Positions 17,747-27,018 of a stretch of 64,000 bases of DNA are shown one piece after another (positions within the stretch are counted from its first letter, which is position 1; every line of letters starts with the position of its first letter). Source of the stretch: Trebonia sp963774945 (lineage in GTDB: Bacteria; Actinomycetota; Actinomycetes; Streptosporangiales; Streptosporangiaceae); the NCBI GenBank assembly GCA_963774945.1, contig CAVZHA010000001.1, positions 248,001 through 312,000 of the forward strand, written 5' to 3'. The translations under genes were made by a program, and so were the position numbers. A model generated the notes under the pieces. That model saw only the letters and a list, made by a program, of their open reading frames with translations. It made no database searches and had not been told where the DNA came from.

Positions 17747-19421
17747 CGCTGCCTGAGCTGCTTGAGCTGCTCTTGGTCAGCCAGTAGTTATCCATCTCCC
17801 AGTCCCAGATCGGGTTGGCGAAGAAGCCGCCGACGTTCGCGCCGCTGACCGAGGTGGTGGTGCCGAAGTACAGCGGGATCACCGGGTTGTCGGCCAGCAT
17901 CGTCTTGTCCGCCTGCACATAGTCAGCGGCGGCGTTGGCCGGGTTGGCCAGGCCGGCGTTGACGTCGGCGTCGACCTTGTTGTTGCAGTAGAAGGCGTAG
18001 TTCTGACCGCCCGCGATGTCCGACCCGCAGGACACAAGCGCCTGGAAGAAGTCGCTCGCATCCGGGTAGTCGGCCACCCAGAAGGTCAGCGTCATCGGCG
18101 CCTTGCCCGGGGTGCCCGCCAGCGTGAAGAAGGTGCTCTCCTGGATCGGCCGCACGTTGACGGTGATGCCGATCGCGGCCAGCTGCTGCTGGATGGCGGG
18201 GTCGAGGTTGGTCCACGGCTGGGTGTTCCAGCTGTAGAGCGTGGTGCTGAAGCCCTTCGGGTAGCCCGCCTGGGCCAGCAGGCTCTTGGCCTTGGCGATG
18301 TTGAGCGGGTTCACCAGGTTCTGGTTGGTGTACCCGGTGACGCCGGGCGGGATGAAGCCGGTCGCCGGGCTGCCCTGGCCGTTCACCAGCTTGAGCAGGA
18401 AGCTCCGGTCGATCGCGTAGGAGACAGCCTCCCTGACCAGCGGGTTGTTGAACGGCTTGACCTTGGTGTTGAGAGTCAGGTAGTAGGTGTCGAGCGACTG
18501 GCGGTGGTTGATCTGGCTGGCCAGCGACTTGTTGTTGATCACGCTGAGGTAGTCGGAGTTGGGCAGCGGGTCGCCCATCAGGTTGATCTGGCCCTTTTCG
18601 AGCTCAAGGAGCTGAACCTCAGGCGAGACGCCGAGCTTCTCGTTGACGCCGGTGACGTACGGGAGCGACTTGTTCCAGTAGCTGGGGTTGGCCTTGAGGA
18701 TGATCGACTGGCCGGGGGTGAAGCTGACCAGCTCGAACGGGCCCGAGCCGATCGGGTGCAGTGCCTGCTGGGCGCCGGAGCCGGCCGGGATCACCGAGGC
18801 GTGCGGCATGGCGAGCACGTAGGTGAAGGCGGCGTCGGACTGGGTCAGCGTGATCTGCAGCGAGTAGGTGCTGACCGCCTTGATGCCGGACACGGTGCCA
18901 ACCGGGTTCTTCGCGAAGGCCGTGCAGCCGCTGACCACCGTCCAGAAGCTGACCACCGGGGACTTGGTCGCGGGGTTGCAGATCCTGGAGAAGCTGTAGG
19001 CGAAGTCGGCCGCGGTGACCGGCTTGCCGTTGTCGAACGTCATGCCCTGGCGGATGGCGATCGTGTAGACCTTGCCGCCGCCGGAGATGACGGGCATGCT
19101 CGCGGCCGCCTCGGCCTCAAGGTCGGTGGTGGCGCCCTTGTAGTCATAGAGCCGGTCGAACAGCATCTGCATGTTGTCCCAGCAGGTGGCGTCGTAGCAG
19201 ACCTGCGGGTCAAAGGTGTCCGGGTCGGACTGGAAGGCGACCTGCATGGTGCCGCCGTGAACGGGGGTGCCGCTGGCGCTGGTGCTCGCGCCGGCCGTGC
19301 TGGTCGCCGCCGATCCGCCGCCCTGCGGGCTGGACGAGGCGCTTGACGAGCACGCGGCGACCGCCAGCACGACGCCGGCTAGCGGCACCGCCCAGCGGAG
19401 TCTTCTCGGGATGGAACGCAC
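17730..19421 (-). CDS. Extracellular solute-binding lipoprotein, SBP family 5
   Basis: A 563-residue lipoprotein. The signal is RRLRWAVPLAGVVLAVAAC with the lipidated Cys24, followed by a Ser-rich linker. The mature domain is of the peptide/nickel/opine family (VHGGTMQVAFQSDPDTFDPQVCYD; GQGSPATGFIPPGVTGY; ending NPIWDWEMDNYWL). It captures the substrate for the adjacent ABC importer. The ligand class cannot be fixed from sequence. A GTCGAC-centred motif sits about 20-40 bp upstream of the start. Confidence 0.92.
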   Translation of the reverse strand: MRSIPRRLRWAVPLAGVVLAVAACSSSASSSPQGGGSAATSTAGASTSASGTPVHGGTMQVAFQSDPDTFDPQVCYDATCWDNMQMLFDRLYDYKGATTDLEAEAAASMPVISGGGKVYTIAIRQGMTFDNGKPVTAADFAYSFSRICNPATKSPVVSFWTVVSGCTAFAKNPVGTVSGIKAVSTYSLQITLTQSDAAFTYVLAMPHASVIPAGSGAQQALHPIGSGPFELVSFTPGQSIILKANPSYWNKSLPYVTGVNEKLGVSPEVQLLELEKGQINLMGDPLPNSDYLSVINNKSLASQINHRQSLDTYYLTLNTKVKPFNNPLVREAVSYAIDRSFLLKLVNGQGSPATGFIPPGVTGYTNQNLVNPLNIAKAKSLLAQAGYPKGFSTTLYSWNTQPWTNLDPAIQQQLAAIGITVNVRPIQESTFFTLAGTPGKAPMTLTFWVADYPDASDFFQALVSCGSDIAGGQNYAFYCNNKVDADVNAGLANPANAAADYVQADKTMLADNPVIPLYFGTTTSVSGANVGGFFANPIWDWEMDNYWLTKSSSSSSGSGGLGG

Positions 19422-19436
19422 TGCTCTCCTCTGCTC

Positions 19437-19461
19437 GACTGCCGATTGTCGACTATCGACC
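19437..19461. promoter_or_regulatory. GTCGAC-centred operator, copy A
   Basis: The stretch CGATTGTCGACTATCGACC (19443-19461) is nearly identical to one upstream of the second Gfo/Idh gene (18 of 19 bases). Its core CGATTGTCGACTATCG matches its reverse complement at 14 of 16 positions. Placement 20-40 bp upstream of the importer's first gene suits a GntR-type repressor site. Confidence 0.65.
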
Positions 19462-19542
19462 CTTAGGTTGGAGGTGAGCCTACACGTCGGCTCACATCTG
19501 CGTCGATAGCCTTTTATTCACGAATTGTTAAATCTTGACGGG

Positions 19543-20569
19543 CTATATGACGATGCGTCGCTGCAGGTCTTCGAGCACGCGGGCGGCGGGCAGCGCGTAC
19601 TCGGCGGCCGTGTGGACCGGGGCCTGCTTCCCCGCGCAGCACGGCGTGGATGTGCCTGATGGCCGCCGTGAAGGACCGGTTGTCGGTGGTGGGACGCTCG
19701 GTCACGGGGTCGGCGTTCGGCCTGCTGATCGTGAGCGTGTCGGCCGGGCCCGGGTGGAACGGGTTGGTCAGGCGGATCTGGCCGGCGGTGCCGAGCACGC
19801 TGGTGAAGGTGTCGAAGCTGCGCTTGAAGCCGCACGTGAGCAGGAGCCGTTGGGTTGCTGACCCGGTTCCGAAGGTGACGATGCCGGCCGCGTCGGTGTC
19901 GACGCCGTTCTCGGTTCTGGCTTCGCAGGCCTGCGCCTGTCCCCCGCGGTGCGCGCCTGCGGGCTCGCCGCTGCCGCCTGCGCCGCCGAAGAGCTCGAAC
20001 GCGAGCCGGATGGGGTAGCAGCCGACGTCGGCCAGCGCGCCGCCGCCGAGCGCGGCGTCCATCCGGATGTTGGCCGGATTGGAGAGCAGGAAGTGGAAGG
20101 CGCTGTAGAGCTCGGCCGGCTGGCCGATGGCGCCGTCATCGAGGAGGCGCTTGAGCCGCTGATGCTGGGCCTGGAAGGGGAAGACGAACGCCTCCCACAA
20201 CGGCCGGGCGGCGGTGGCGGCGACGTCGAGGACTTCCTTGGTCTGGGCGGCGCCGACGCTGAGCGGCTTTTCGCATAGCACCGCCTTGCCTGCCTGCAGC
20301 GCCCTGATCGTGGGTTCGGCGTGCAGGGCGTTGGGCAGCGCGACGTAGACGGCGTCGATGTGGGGTGACTCGACGAGCGCGGCGTAGCCTTCGATCCCCT
20401 GGTCGATGCCATGGGCGCTCGCGTAGGCCTCCGCCTTGGCCCGGTCGCGGCTGGCGACGCGGGTTGCCCGGCCGCCGCCGGCCTCGCGCAGGCCGGGCAG
20501 GAACTGCGCCCGGGCGATGTTGGCGGTGCCGACGATGCCCCATCGAATCGGGTCCGGTGACTGCGGCAC
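19543..20569 (-). CDS. Gfo/Idh/MocA family oxidoreductase, second locus member (one frame change)
   Basis: About 340 residues. The Rossmann motif is WGIVGTANIARAQFLPGL, the conserved EKP reads LCEKPLSVGAAQT, and the C-terminal domain has GGGALADVGCYPIRLAFELFGG with a catalytic-type Asp. It resembles the D-xylose/trans-dihydrodiol dehydrogenase branch. Near 19618-19622 a C run one base too long shifts the last 30 codons; the restored frame reads VHTAAEYALPAARVLEDLQRRIVI and stops at 19543. It begins at 20569, about 40 bp downstream of operator copy B, and is the first gene of the minus-strand locus. Confidence 0.87.
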
Positions 20570-20610
20570 GCGCGTTGCCTCCCGTGGTTGGCCGTTGCCT
20601 CTTTATCGGT

Positions 20611-20629
20611 CGATTGTCGACTATAGACC
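20611..20629. promoter_or_regulatory. GTCGAC-centred operator, copy B
   Basis: CGATTGTCGACTATAGACC differs from copy A (19443-19461) at one base. It lies about 40 bp upstream of the second Gfo/Idh gene start. Two near-identical sites at two promoters of the same locus argue for a shared regulator, most simply the GntR protein at 9847-10515. Confidence 0.65.
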
Positions 20630-20824
20630 TTGATGGGCGATGAAGGAAGGCTATCTGCGCCTTTTTCGTCGCGCCTTGACTTCTTGCTGTTATCTGGTGA
20701 GGCTGAATTATTGCGCGACAAAATGCTCGGGAAACCGGGTCGAACGTCGCGCAATGATTTCAGGGCCGCGCGCTTCTTGCTGTTATCTTGGCTGGGCCGG
20801 GTTGAGCACGTGCTCAGCGCGGGA
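20630..20824. repeat. Non-coding repeat-rich stretch: direct and inverted repeats
   Basis: No gene is convincing here and the base composition is less GC-rich than the surroundings. A 16-bp perfect direct repeat CTTCTTGCTGTTATCT is at 20681-20696 and 20773-20788. Between the copies lies a perfect 10-bp inverted repeat, ATTGCGCGAC at 20710-20719 and GTCGCGCAAT at 20746-20755, with a 26-base spacer. It could be a paired operator, a small structured RNA or the remnant of a small element. Confidence 0.6.
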
Positions 20825-21742
20825 CTAGCGGCCGGCGATCACGGCCTTGAGCACGGTGCGGGTGCGCTCCCGGTCGTCGCCGCGGGCGAACTCGGCCGCC
20901 ACGAAGTCGGTCACCCCGGCGTCGGCGAGCGCCAGGATCTGCATCGCGACCGTGTCCTCGTCGCCGACGATGGCCACGTCGGCCGGGCCGGCCGCGCCCT
21001 CACGGTCGAGCATGGCGCGGTAGGACGGCAGCTGACCGTAGATGGAGAAGGTCTTGGCCGCGCCCGCCCGGGCGGCGTCCGGGTCGCTGGTCACGCAGAC
21101 CGGCAGGCTGCACACGACCCGTGGGCTCGGCCGGCCGGCCGCGGTGGCCGCCTCGGTGATGGCCGGGACCACGTAGTCGCGGACGGTGGCGGGCCCGGTC
21201 ATCCACAGCACGGTGCCGTCGGTCTGCTGGCCGGCCAGGGCCAGCATCCGCGGCGCCAGCGCGGCCAGCAGCACCGGCACCCGGCCCGCCCGCGGCGTGG
21301 ACAGGCCGATGTTCGCGCTCAGGGTGTCGCCCTTGACGCTGACCGGGGTGCCGTCGAGCAGCGGCAGCAGGACCGACAGGTACTCGCGCATGTGCCGGGC
21401 GGGCTTGTCGAAGCTGTGGCCGTACATGTCCTCGATGACGATCTTGTGCGACAGCCCGATGCCGAGGCTCAGCCGGTCCGCACCGACCGCCAGCGCCGTG
21501 GTCAGCGCCTGCTGCGCAAGCACGGCCGGGTGCCGCGGGTAGCTGGGCACGACGGCGGTGCCGAGCTCGATGCCCGGCACCTGGCTGCCGGCCACCGCCA
21601 GCGCGGTCAGCGCGTCAAGGCCGAAGATGTTCGACATCCAGAAAGACGCGAACCCGTCGTCGGCGGTCCGGCGCAGCTGATCGGTCAGCTTGCCTAGTGC
21701 CTGGTCCCCGGCCTCGTCCGCCGCCAAGATGCCGATCCGCAT
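20825..21742 (-). CDS. LLM-class (luciferase-like, probably F420-dependent) oxidoreductase
   Basis: A 305-residue TIM-barrel oxidoreductase: MRIGILAADEAGD at the start, then ADDGFASFWMSNIFGLDALTALA, VGADRLSLGIGLSHK and a C-terminal VAAEFARGDDRERTRTV. This is the layout of actinobacterial F420-dependent LLM enzymes. The ATG at 21742 has GGAGG six bases upstream, which decides the start over a codon at 21823. The repeat-rich stretch at 20630-20824 lies downstream of its 3' end, between it and the second Gfo/Idh gene. The substrate is unknown. Confidence 0.88.
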   Translation of the reverse strand: MRIGILAADEAGDQALGKLTDQLRRTADDGFASFWMSNIFGLDALTALAVAGSQVPGIELGTAVVPSYPRHPAVLAQQALTTALAVGADRLSLGIGLSHKIVIEDMYGHSFDKPARHMREYLSVLLPLLDGTPVSVKGDTLSANIGLSTPRAGRVPVLLAALAPRMLALAGQQTDGTVLWMTGPATVRDYVVPAITEAATAAGRPSPRVVCSLPVCVTSDPDAARAGAAKTFSIYGQLPSYRAMLDREGAAGPADVAIVGDEDTVAMQILALADAGVTDFVAAEFARGDDRERTRTVLKAVIAGR

Positions 21743-21850
21743 GCGCTGCCTCCGTCCGCCCGCCGCAGGCTCCGGTGCCGTCGGCTCGAGATGATCTTCC
21801 CGGCCGGGTGCCGCTGTCCGCAACGATCACCTTCGATCAAATCAAAATCG

Positions 21851-22528
21851 TCATCCCGAACGGACCGTGAGCGACCCTGGAACCGGATCCGCCGCCTCGG
21901 CCGGCGGGCCGTCGCCGACCGCGGCTGAGCAGTCTGCGCTGAGGCATTCCCAGTCCCCGGCCGCCGCCGGCCTGATGTCTTCCGAGGCGAGCAGGGAGCT
22001 GTGGCTCAGGGTCAGCACCCCGCCCGCCAGCAGCGCCAGCGCCAGCGCCTCGGCCGCCAGGTTGACCGGCGCGGTCTGGATGTGCTCGCCGAACAGGAAC
22101 AGTCCGAGCAGGGCGGCCGCGAGCGGGTCGAGGATGGTGAACCCGGGTTGCGAGGCGGCGAGCGGGCCCGCGGCCAGCGCGTGCGAGGCCAGCAGGAGGC
22201 TGGCCGCGCCCGCGCCGATCAGGACGTAGAGGCTCCAGCTGCTCAGGAGCGGGCCGAGGCCCTGCCCCCGGTGGGCGCTGAACTCCTTGATCACCGCCGC
22301 GACGAAGCCCCAGGCGATCCCGGTGACCGCCCCGAGGACCGCCGCCCGCCGGCGGGCGGAGGCCGGGGATCGGCGATGCAGCCCGAACGCCGTCGCCAGC
22401 CCGGCCGCCACCGCGCCGAGGGTGATCAGCCCGGCCAGCCACCACAACGGGGCCGGGGCGTGCGGCCGTGCCGCCGGAGGGCGCGGCGGCGACGTGCAGA
22501 AGCTCCCGGCGAGGGCCAGCGGGATCGC
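21851..22528 (-). pseudogene. DMT-type transporter remnant (C-terminal half)
   Basis: About 200 residues with five or six hydrophobic segments. It matches the second half of DMT/NIPA-like membrane proteins of actinomycetes, including AGPLAASQPGFTILDPLAAALLGLFLFGEHI. The first three or four helices expected in a roughly 280-residue family member are missing. An in-frame stop occurs at about 22528, upstream of a Pro/Ala-rich, non-membrane lead-in. An open frame beginning ATG at 22547 reads MSDDALSDPAG in another frame and cannot supply the lost helices. A deletion remnant is the simplest reading. Confidence 0.6.
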
Positions 22529-22711
22529 TTAGTGCATCGTCACTCATCCCTGGTTGTTCGTGGCCAAGCTCGCGGCGGGTGTCTGCGTGCGGGGGTGGCT
22601 CATCGGCCTGTGGGGGTGGGCGGGCCCGTCCGATGGACGGGAATCCGCAGCCGGGACGACGGTCGTGGCCATCGCCTCCGGGTAGTTCAATCGCCTTGTG
22701 CCTCTAGTTAT

Positions 22712-24464
22712 TTAGAGGTCGAGCATGACCTCGTCGTCGGGCTGGGAGCAGCAGATGAGCACGCTGCCCGTCCTCCGGGCGGCTCGAGCGGGTCGGGCCG
22801 GTAGCTGACCTCGCCGCTCACCAGCCCGGTCACGCAGGTGTGGCAGACGCCGGTCCGGCACGACCACCGGACCGGGACGTCGCACGCCTCGGCGAGCTCG
22901 AGCAGGCTGGCGAAGGCCGGGTCCCACGCGACGGTGAGGTTGCTGCGGCTGAACGAGACCGACGGGCCCGGGCCCGGCTGCGCCGGCCGGCGGATGCGGG
23001 GCGCGCTTCGGCGCGCCGACGATGCCGGGCGTGATCGGGTCTTCCGGCCCGAACACCTCCGCGCTGACCCGGTCGGGGGCGGCGCCGCGCGCGGTCAGCG
23101 CGGCGGAGATGTCGTGCATGAACGCGTTCGGGCCGCAGAGGTAGAAGTCGGCGTCGACCGGGACGCCGGCCTGCTCGATGCACGTCGGCGGTCAGCCGCC
23201 CGGCGACGTCGAAGTCGTCCGGACTGCGATCGTCCGGCCCGGGATGGCTGTAGCAGACGACGCGGTGCGCGTCCGGCAGCTGCGCCAGGAGCGTCGTCGG
23301 CCTCCTCGGCGAACGGATGCTCGGCGCCGTCGCGGGCGCCGTACAGGCACCAGACCGGGCGGGTCGCGGGCTCGGCCGCCAGCACGTGCAGCATCGCCAG
23401 CACCGGCGTCGCCCCGACCCCGGCGCTGATCAGCACCACCGGGCGGTCCCCGGGCCGGAGCACGAACGAGCCGCGCGGCGCGCCGGCCTCGATCACGTCG
23501 CCGACGCGCAGCCTGGTGGTGAGGTAGCCGCTCGCCGCGCCGTGCGGCTCGCGCTTGACGCTGATGCGGTAGCTCTTGGCGTTCGGGAGGTCCGACAGCG
23601 AGTAGGTGCGCAGCAGCGGCGCCGCGTCGGGGTCCGGGCGCAGCCGGACGGTCAGGAACTGCCCGGGCTGCGCGGGCGCGGCGGGCTTGCCGTCGACCGG
23701 CACCAGCCGCACCGAGATCACGTTCTCGCTCTCGCGGTCGAGCGCCGCCACCCGCAGCTTCCGCAGTCCCTCCCAGGCCAGCTTCGGTCGCCCCGCCGTC
23801 CGGCGCCTGGTCGAGCAGGTCGCGGAACGACCCCTGCCAGCCCTGGCTCAGCGCCGGGATCCGCAGCGCGCGCTCCAGGTCGCGGCGCGCCTTGTGCGGC
23901 AGGTAGAGCAGGCCGTCGATCTCCGCGACCGTCATCGCCTCCGGGCCGCGCTCGACGCGCTCGATCGCGTCGCCGGCCTCGACCTCGCCCTCCTCGAGGA
24001 CCCGGAAGTAGAAGCCGGGACGGTGGTGCGCGACGAGCAGCGCGGGCATCTGCGGCTCGTTCATCCGGATGCCGACCCGGTAGCAGGTGACCCTCGGCTG
24101 GCTGACCTCGAACAGCGCCGAGCCGATCCGGTAGCGGTCGCCGATGCAGACCTCGTCGTCGGCCAGGCCCTCGACGGTGAAGTTCTCGCCGAACTGCCCG
24201 TAGGTGAAGTCGTCGCGTTCGAGGAACTTCTCCCAGTAGCGGTAGGATTCGATCTGGTAGACGAACACGGCGCGGTTGACGCCGCCGTGCCCCTGCAGGT
24301 CGCCCTGCCCGTCGCCGTCGATGTTGAGGCGCCGGACCATCTGCGGCCCGTCGACCGGGCTCCTTCCAGATGCCCGTGTGGACGGTCCGGCCGTCCCACT
24401 CGACGTCGCGGGGCAGGCCGACGTTGACCGACAGCAGCCGGCCGACGGCAGTGGTTGGTGGCAT
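22712..24464 (-). CDS. MOSC - ferredoxin reductase - 2Fe-2S ferredoxin fusion (several frame changes)
   Basis: One gene of about 580 codons spread over several frames. The order is: start MPPTTAVGRLLSVNVG at 24464; a MOSC domain with GGVNRAVFVYQIESYRYWE, FGENFTVEGL and the conserved Cys in PRVTCYRVGIRM; an FAD/NAD reductase domain with LLRTYSLSD and ISAGVGATPVLAMLHVL; and a plant-type ferredoxin with CRTGVCHTC and a final LICCSQPDDEVMLDL. At least four single-base shifts interrupt it (near 24360, 23780, 23290 and 23000-23190), which is too many to be confident the gene is functional as sequenced. The family transfers electrons from NAD(P)H to an unknown acceptor, possibly with molybdenum-sulfur chemistry. 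Confidence 0.75.
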
Positions 24465-24551
24465 GGTTGCGCGGCGCCCTTCGTCCCCGTCCCGGCGTAG
24501 GGGGATACCCGCGCGGGCGCCGCGGGACACCTATGCGGTTACGCTCGCCTG

Positions 24552-25298
24552 GTGAAGATCACGGTGCTCGGCGGCTGCGGTGCGTGGCCCGCGGCGGGCC
24601 AGGCGTGCAGCGGCTACCTGGTTGAGCACGAGGGCTTCAGGCTGCTGCTCGACCCGGGCTACGCAACCCTCCCCCAGCTGCTGAAGCACACGGCCGCCGA
24701 GCAGGTCGACGCGGTCCTGATCAGCCACGGTCACCCCGACCACTGCGCCGACCTGAACCCGCTGCTCAGGGCGCGGGCCCTGGGCGAGGCCCGGCCGGCC
24801 GCGCTGCCGGTGCACACGCTGCCGGGCGCGGTGGACGCCGTCCTCGCGCTTGACAACCCGCGCATGCTGGCCGACGCCTACGCGCTCCGCGATTTCGCGG
24901 CCGGGGACCGGTTCGAGGTCGGCCCGTTCCAGGTCGACGCCTGGGCGCTGCCGCATTTCGTCCCCAACGCCGGCCTGCGGCTGACCGCAGACGGCCGCGT
25001 CCTGGCCTACACCGGCGACACCGGGCCAAGCGCGGACATCGTTGTCATGGCGCGCGAGGCCGACGTCCTGCTGGCCGAGGCCACCTTTCCCGACCACCTG
25101 CCGCCTGCGCACGATGCGCGTTTCCTGTCGACCGCGCGCCAGGCGGGCGAGCACGCCGCCCGAGCCGACGCCAAGCGGCTCATCCTCACCCACCTGTGGC
25201 CGGGCACCGACCCGGCGGCCGCCCGGGTCGCCGCCCGGCGCGCCTTCCGGGCCGACCTCGACATCGCCACGCCAGGGGTGAGCGTCGATCTGGGCTGA
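24552..25298 (+). CDS. Metallo-beta-lactamase-fold hydrolase (RNase Z-like)
   Basis: A 248-residue MBL-fold protein. The zinc motif is SHGHPDHCADL (HxHxDH), followed by LAYTGDTGPS, the second metal site, and LTHLWPGTDP near the end. It resembles the small actinobacterial MBL proteins related to RNase Z. The frame opens at a GTG at 24552 with no clear ribosome site, so translation may be leaderless. It is divergent from the MOSC fusion gene across about 87 bp. The substrate is unknown. Confidence 0.87.
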   Translation: MKITVLGGCGAWPAAGQACSGYLVEHEGFRLLLDPGYATLPQLLKHTAAEQVDAVLISHGHPDHCADLNPLLRARALGEARPAALPVHTLPGAVDAVLALDNPRMLADAYALRDFAAGDRFEVGPFQVDAWALPHFVPNAGLRLTADGRVLAYTGDTGPSADIVVMAREADVLLAEATFPDHLPPAHDARFLSTARQAGEHAARADAKRLILTHLWPGTDPAAARVAARRAFRADLDIATPGVSVDLG

Positions 25299-25323
25299 CG
25301 GCGGCCTCCGCGCGTCCCCGGGT

Positions 25324-26175
25324 TCAGGTGCCGAGCTGGTCGTAGGCCGCGACCCAGAGCGTATAAGGGTTCGCGAGTCCTGGATGCGCGTCCGTCATCC
25401 GGTCGATGAGCTCGCCGGGGGTGGAGCTGAGGCTCAGCGCGGCCTCGAAGTCGGCGATGTAACGTCGGCAGTCGCTGACCTGGCGGCGGGCGTCGTCGTC
25501 GGGCGCGTGCGGGTTGCGGTGGCCGGCGACGACGGTCTCGGCCTCCAGCGCCGCCACGGCGTCGAGCGCCTGCAGCCAGTTGGCGCGGGAATCCGGCGTC
25601 GATCCGCTCAGCCACATGTGGGTCTGGTTGTAGACGACGTCACCGGAGACGACGAGACCCAGAGCAGGTACGTGAACGACGCTGGAGTGGCCCGTGTCGG
25701 TGGCGCCGACCGGGATGACCGTGGCGGTCGAGCGTCCGACCGGGAGCGTGCTGCCCGCCAGGGGCGCTGGCGCGACGGGGCTGCCGGTCAGCTGGCCGGG
25801 GAAGAAGCCGCCCCAGACCTGCATGTACCCCGGTGAGATCTGCTCTTCCATGGCCGGGATCGACTCGGCCAGGGCGACCGGCCTGGCCTGCGGGAACGCC
25901 GCCAGGATGGCCGGCAGCCCGAGAAAATGGTCGGCGTGCGGATGGGTGATGTACACGTACTCCGGGCCGACGTCATGGGACTGCACCCATGCCGCCAGTT
26001 CGCGCCCCTCCCGCTCGGTGATGAGGCAGTCGATCAGCACGGCGCCGCCATCACCGCTGATCAGGGTTGAGGTGGAGGGCGGCCAGGTCGCCTGGCCGAC
26101 CGCCTGCTCGAAACCTGGCACCGCGCTCGGGATCGGCTTGGGATCCACCGTGAACACGTCGAACTCAAGGCTCAT
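25324..26175 (-). CDS. Metallo-beta-lactamase-fold hydrolase
   Basis: A 283-residue MBL-fold hydrolase with THPHADHFLGLPAIL (HxHxDH), GHSSVVHVPALGLVVSGDVVYNQTH and a C-terminal VAGHRNPHAPDD supplying the last metal ligand. The ATG at 26175 is preceded by GAGGA, and the open frame continuing to 27039 is antisense noise over the SDR. It lies 42 bp downstream of the SDR on the same strand, so the two are probably one operon facing away from the LAL regulator. Confidence 0.88.
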   Translation of the reverse strand: MSLEFDVFTVDPKPIPSAVPGFEQAVGQATWPPSTSTLISGDGGAVLIDCLITEREGRELAAWVQSHDVGPEYVYITHPHADHFLGLPAILAAFPQARPVALAESIPAMEEQISPGYMQVWGGFFPGQLTGSPVAPAPLAGSTLPVGRSTATVIPVGATDTGHSSVVHVPALGLVVSGDVVYNQTHMWLSGSTPDSRANWLQALDAVAALEAETVVAGHRNPHAPDDDARRQVSDCRRYIADFEAALSLSSTPGELIDRMTDAHPGLANPYTLWVAAYDQLGT

Positions 26176-26216
26176 TGCTTCCTCATACCCCTTCCGTGGG
26201 CTCGGGCACGTGACCG

Positions 26217-26924
26217 TCAGGTCCGCGGGTACATCTGGTCCAGCGGGCCGGACAGCAGGGAACGGACGTGCCTGGCGGCCTCGTCGACCAGGACCTCGGG
26301 GTCGTTGCGGATGATCGCGTCCATGGTCTTGTCGGCTACTTCCGCCGGGCTCACCTTGGGGACGTCGAGGCGCTTGGTCGCGTCGGTGTCCACGTAGCCG
26401 ACGTGGACGGCCAGGACCTGGGTTCCCTGCTCGCGCAGACCGAGCCGCAGGGCGTTGGTCAGCGACCATTCGGCCGCCTTGGACGCCGCGTAGCCGGGGG
26501 TCCGGACGTTGGTTCTCCACGAGGCAGCCGACAGCATGTTCACCAGCACTCCCCCGCCGTTGGCTGCCAGCACCGGCGCGAACACCCGCGAAACGGCCCA
26601 CGGGGCGAGGTAGTTGACCTCCATCTCCAGGCGCGCCCCCTCCAGCGAGCCGGCCAGCAGCGGCGGGCCGGCGATGATGCCGGCGTTGTTGATGACGATG
26701 CTCGCGTCGGACGCCCGGGCCGCGGCGGCCTCGATATGCTGGTGGTTGGTGACGTCGAGCAGAAGCGGTTCCAGTCCGGGCTCGGTGATGTCCTCGGGCC
26801 TGCGGGCGCCCGCGTATACCGTGGCGGCGCCGTGAGACAGCAGCGCGCGGGCGAACGCCAGGCCGATTCCCCGGCTCGCGCCGGTCACCAGCGCGACCGA
26901 TCCCTTGATCTCCATGATTGACAT
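26217..26924 (-). CDS. Short-chain dehydrogenase/reductase
   Basis: About 235 residues of classical SDR: TGASRGIG cofactor motif, NNAG, a Ser in SAASW and the catalytic Y-AAS-K (PGYAASKAAEWSL). The ATG at 26924 (MSIMEIKGSVALVTG) is chosen over an upstream codon at 26978 because the Rossmann strand begins right after it. It is divergent from the LAL regulator, and a palindromic site at 26946-26970 lies between them. Confidence 0.85.
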   Translation of the reverse strand: MSIMEIKGSVALVTGASRGIGLAFARALLSHGAATVYAGARRPEDITEPGLEPLLLDVTNHQHIEAAAARASDASIVINNAGIIAGPPLLAGSLEGARLEMEVNYLAPWAVSRVFAPVLAANGGGVLVNMLSAASWRTNVRTPGYAASKAAEWSLTNALRLGLREQGTQVLAVHVGYVDTDATKRLDVPKVSPAEVADKTMDAIIRNDPEVLVDEAARHVRSLLSGPLDQMYPRT

Positions 26925-26945
26925 GGTGAGGTTTCTGTGACGTGC

Positions 26946-26970
26946 GGTCTCTCGCACGTTTAGGTGAGGG
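26946..26970. promoter_or_regulatory. Candidate operator of the LAL regulator, upstream copy
   Basis: GGTCTCTCGC, six bases, then AGGTGAGGG. The same two arms with the same spacing occur at 29819-29846, next to the other end of the regulator gene. The position, just upstream of the divergent SDR and LAL starts, suits a regulatory site. Confidence 0.6.
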
Positions 26971-27018
26971 CGGGCCAACGGACTCTGCCAGCCACGCTCG
27001 GCGGCATATGCTCAGGCG

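Noticed and set aside
20681..20788. Miniature transposable element
   Set aside because: Direct repeats are outside and the inverted repeats inside; no terminal inverted repeats at the edges and no second copy in the window.
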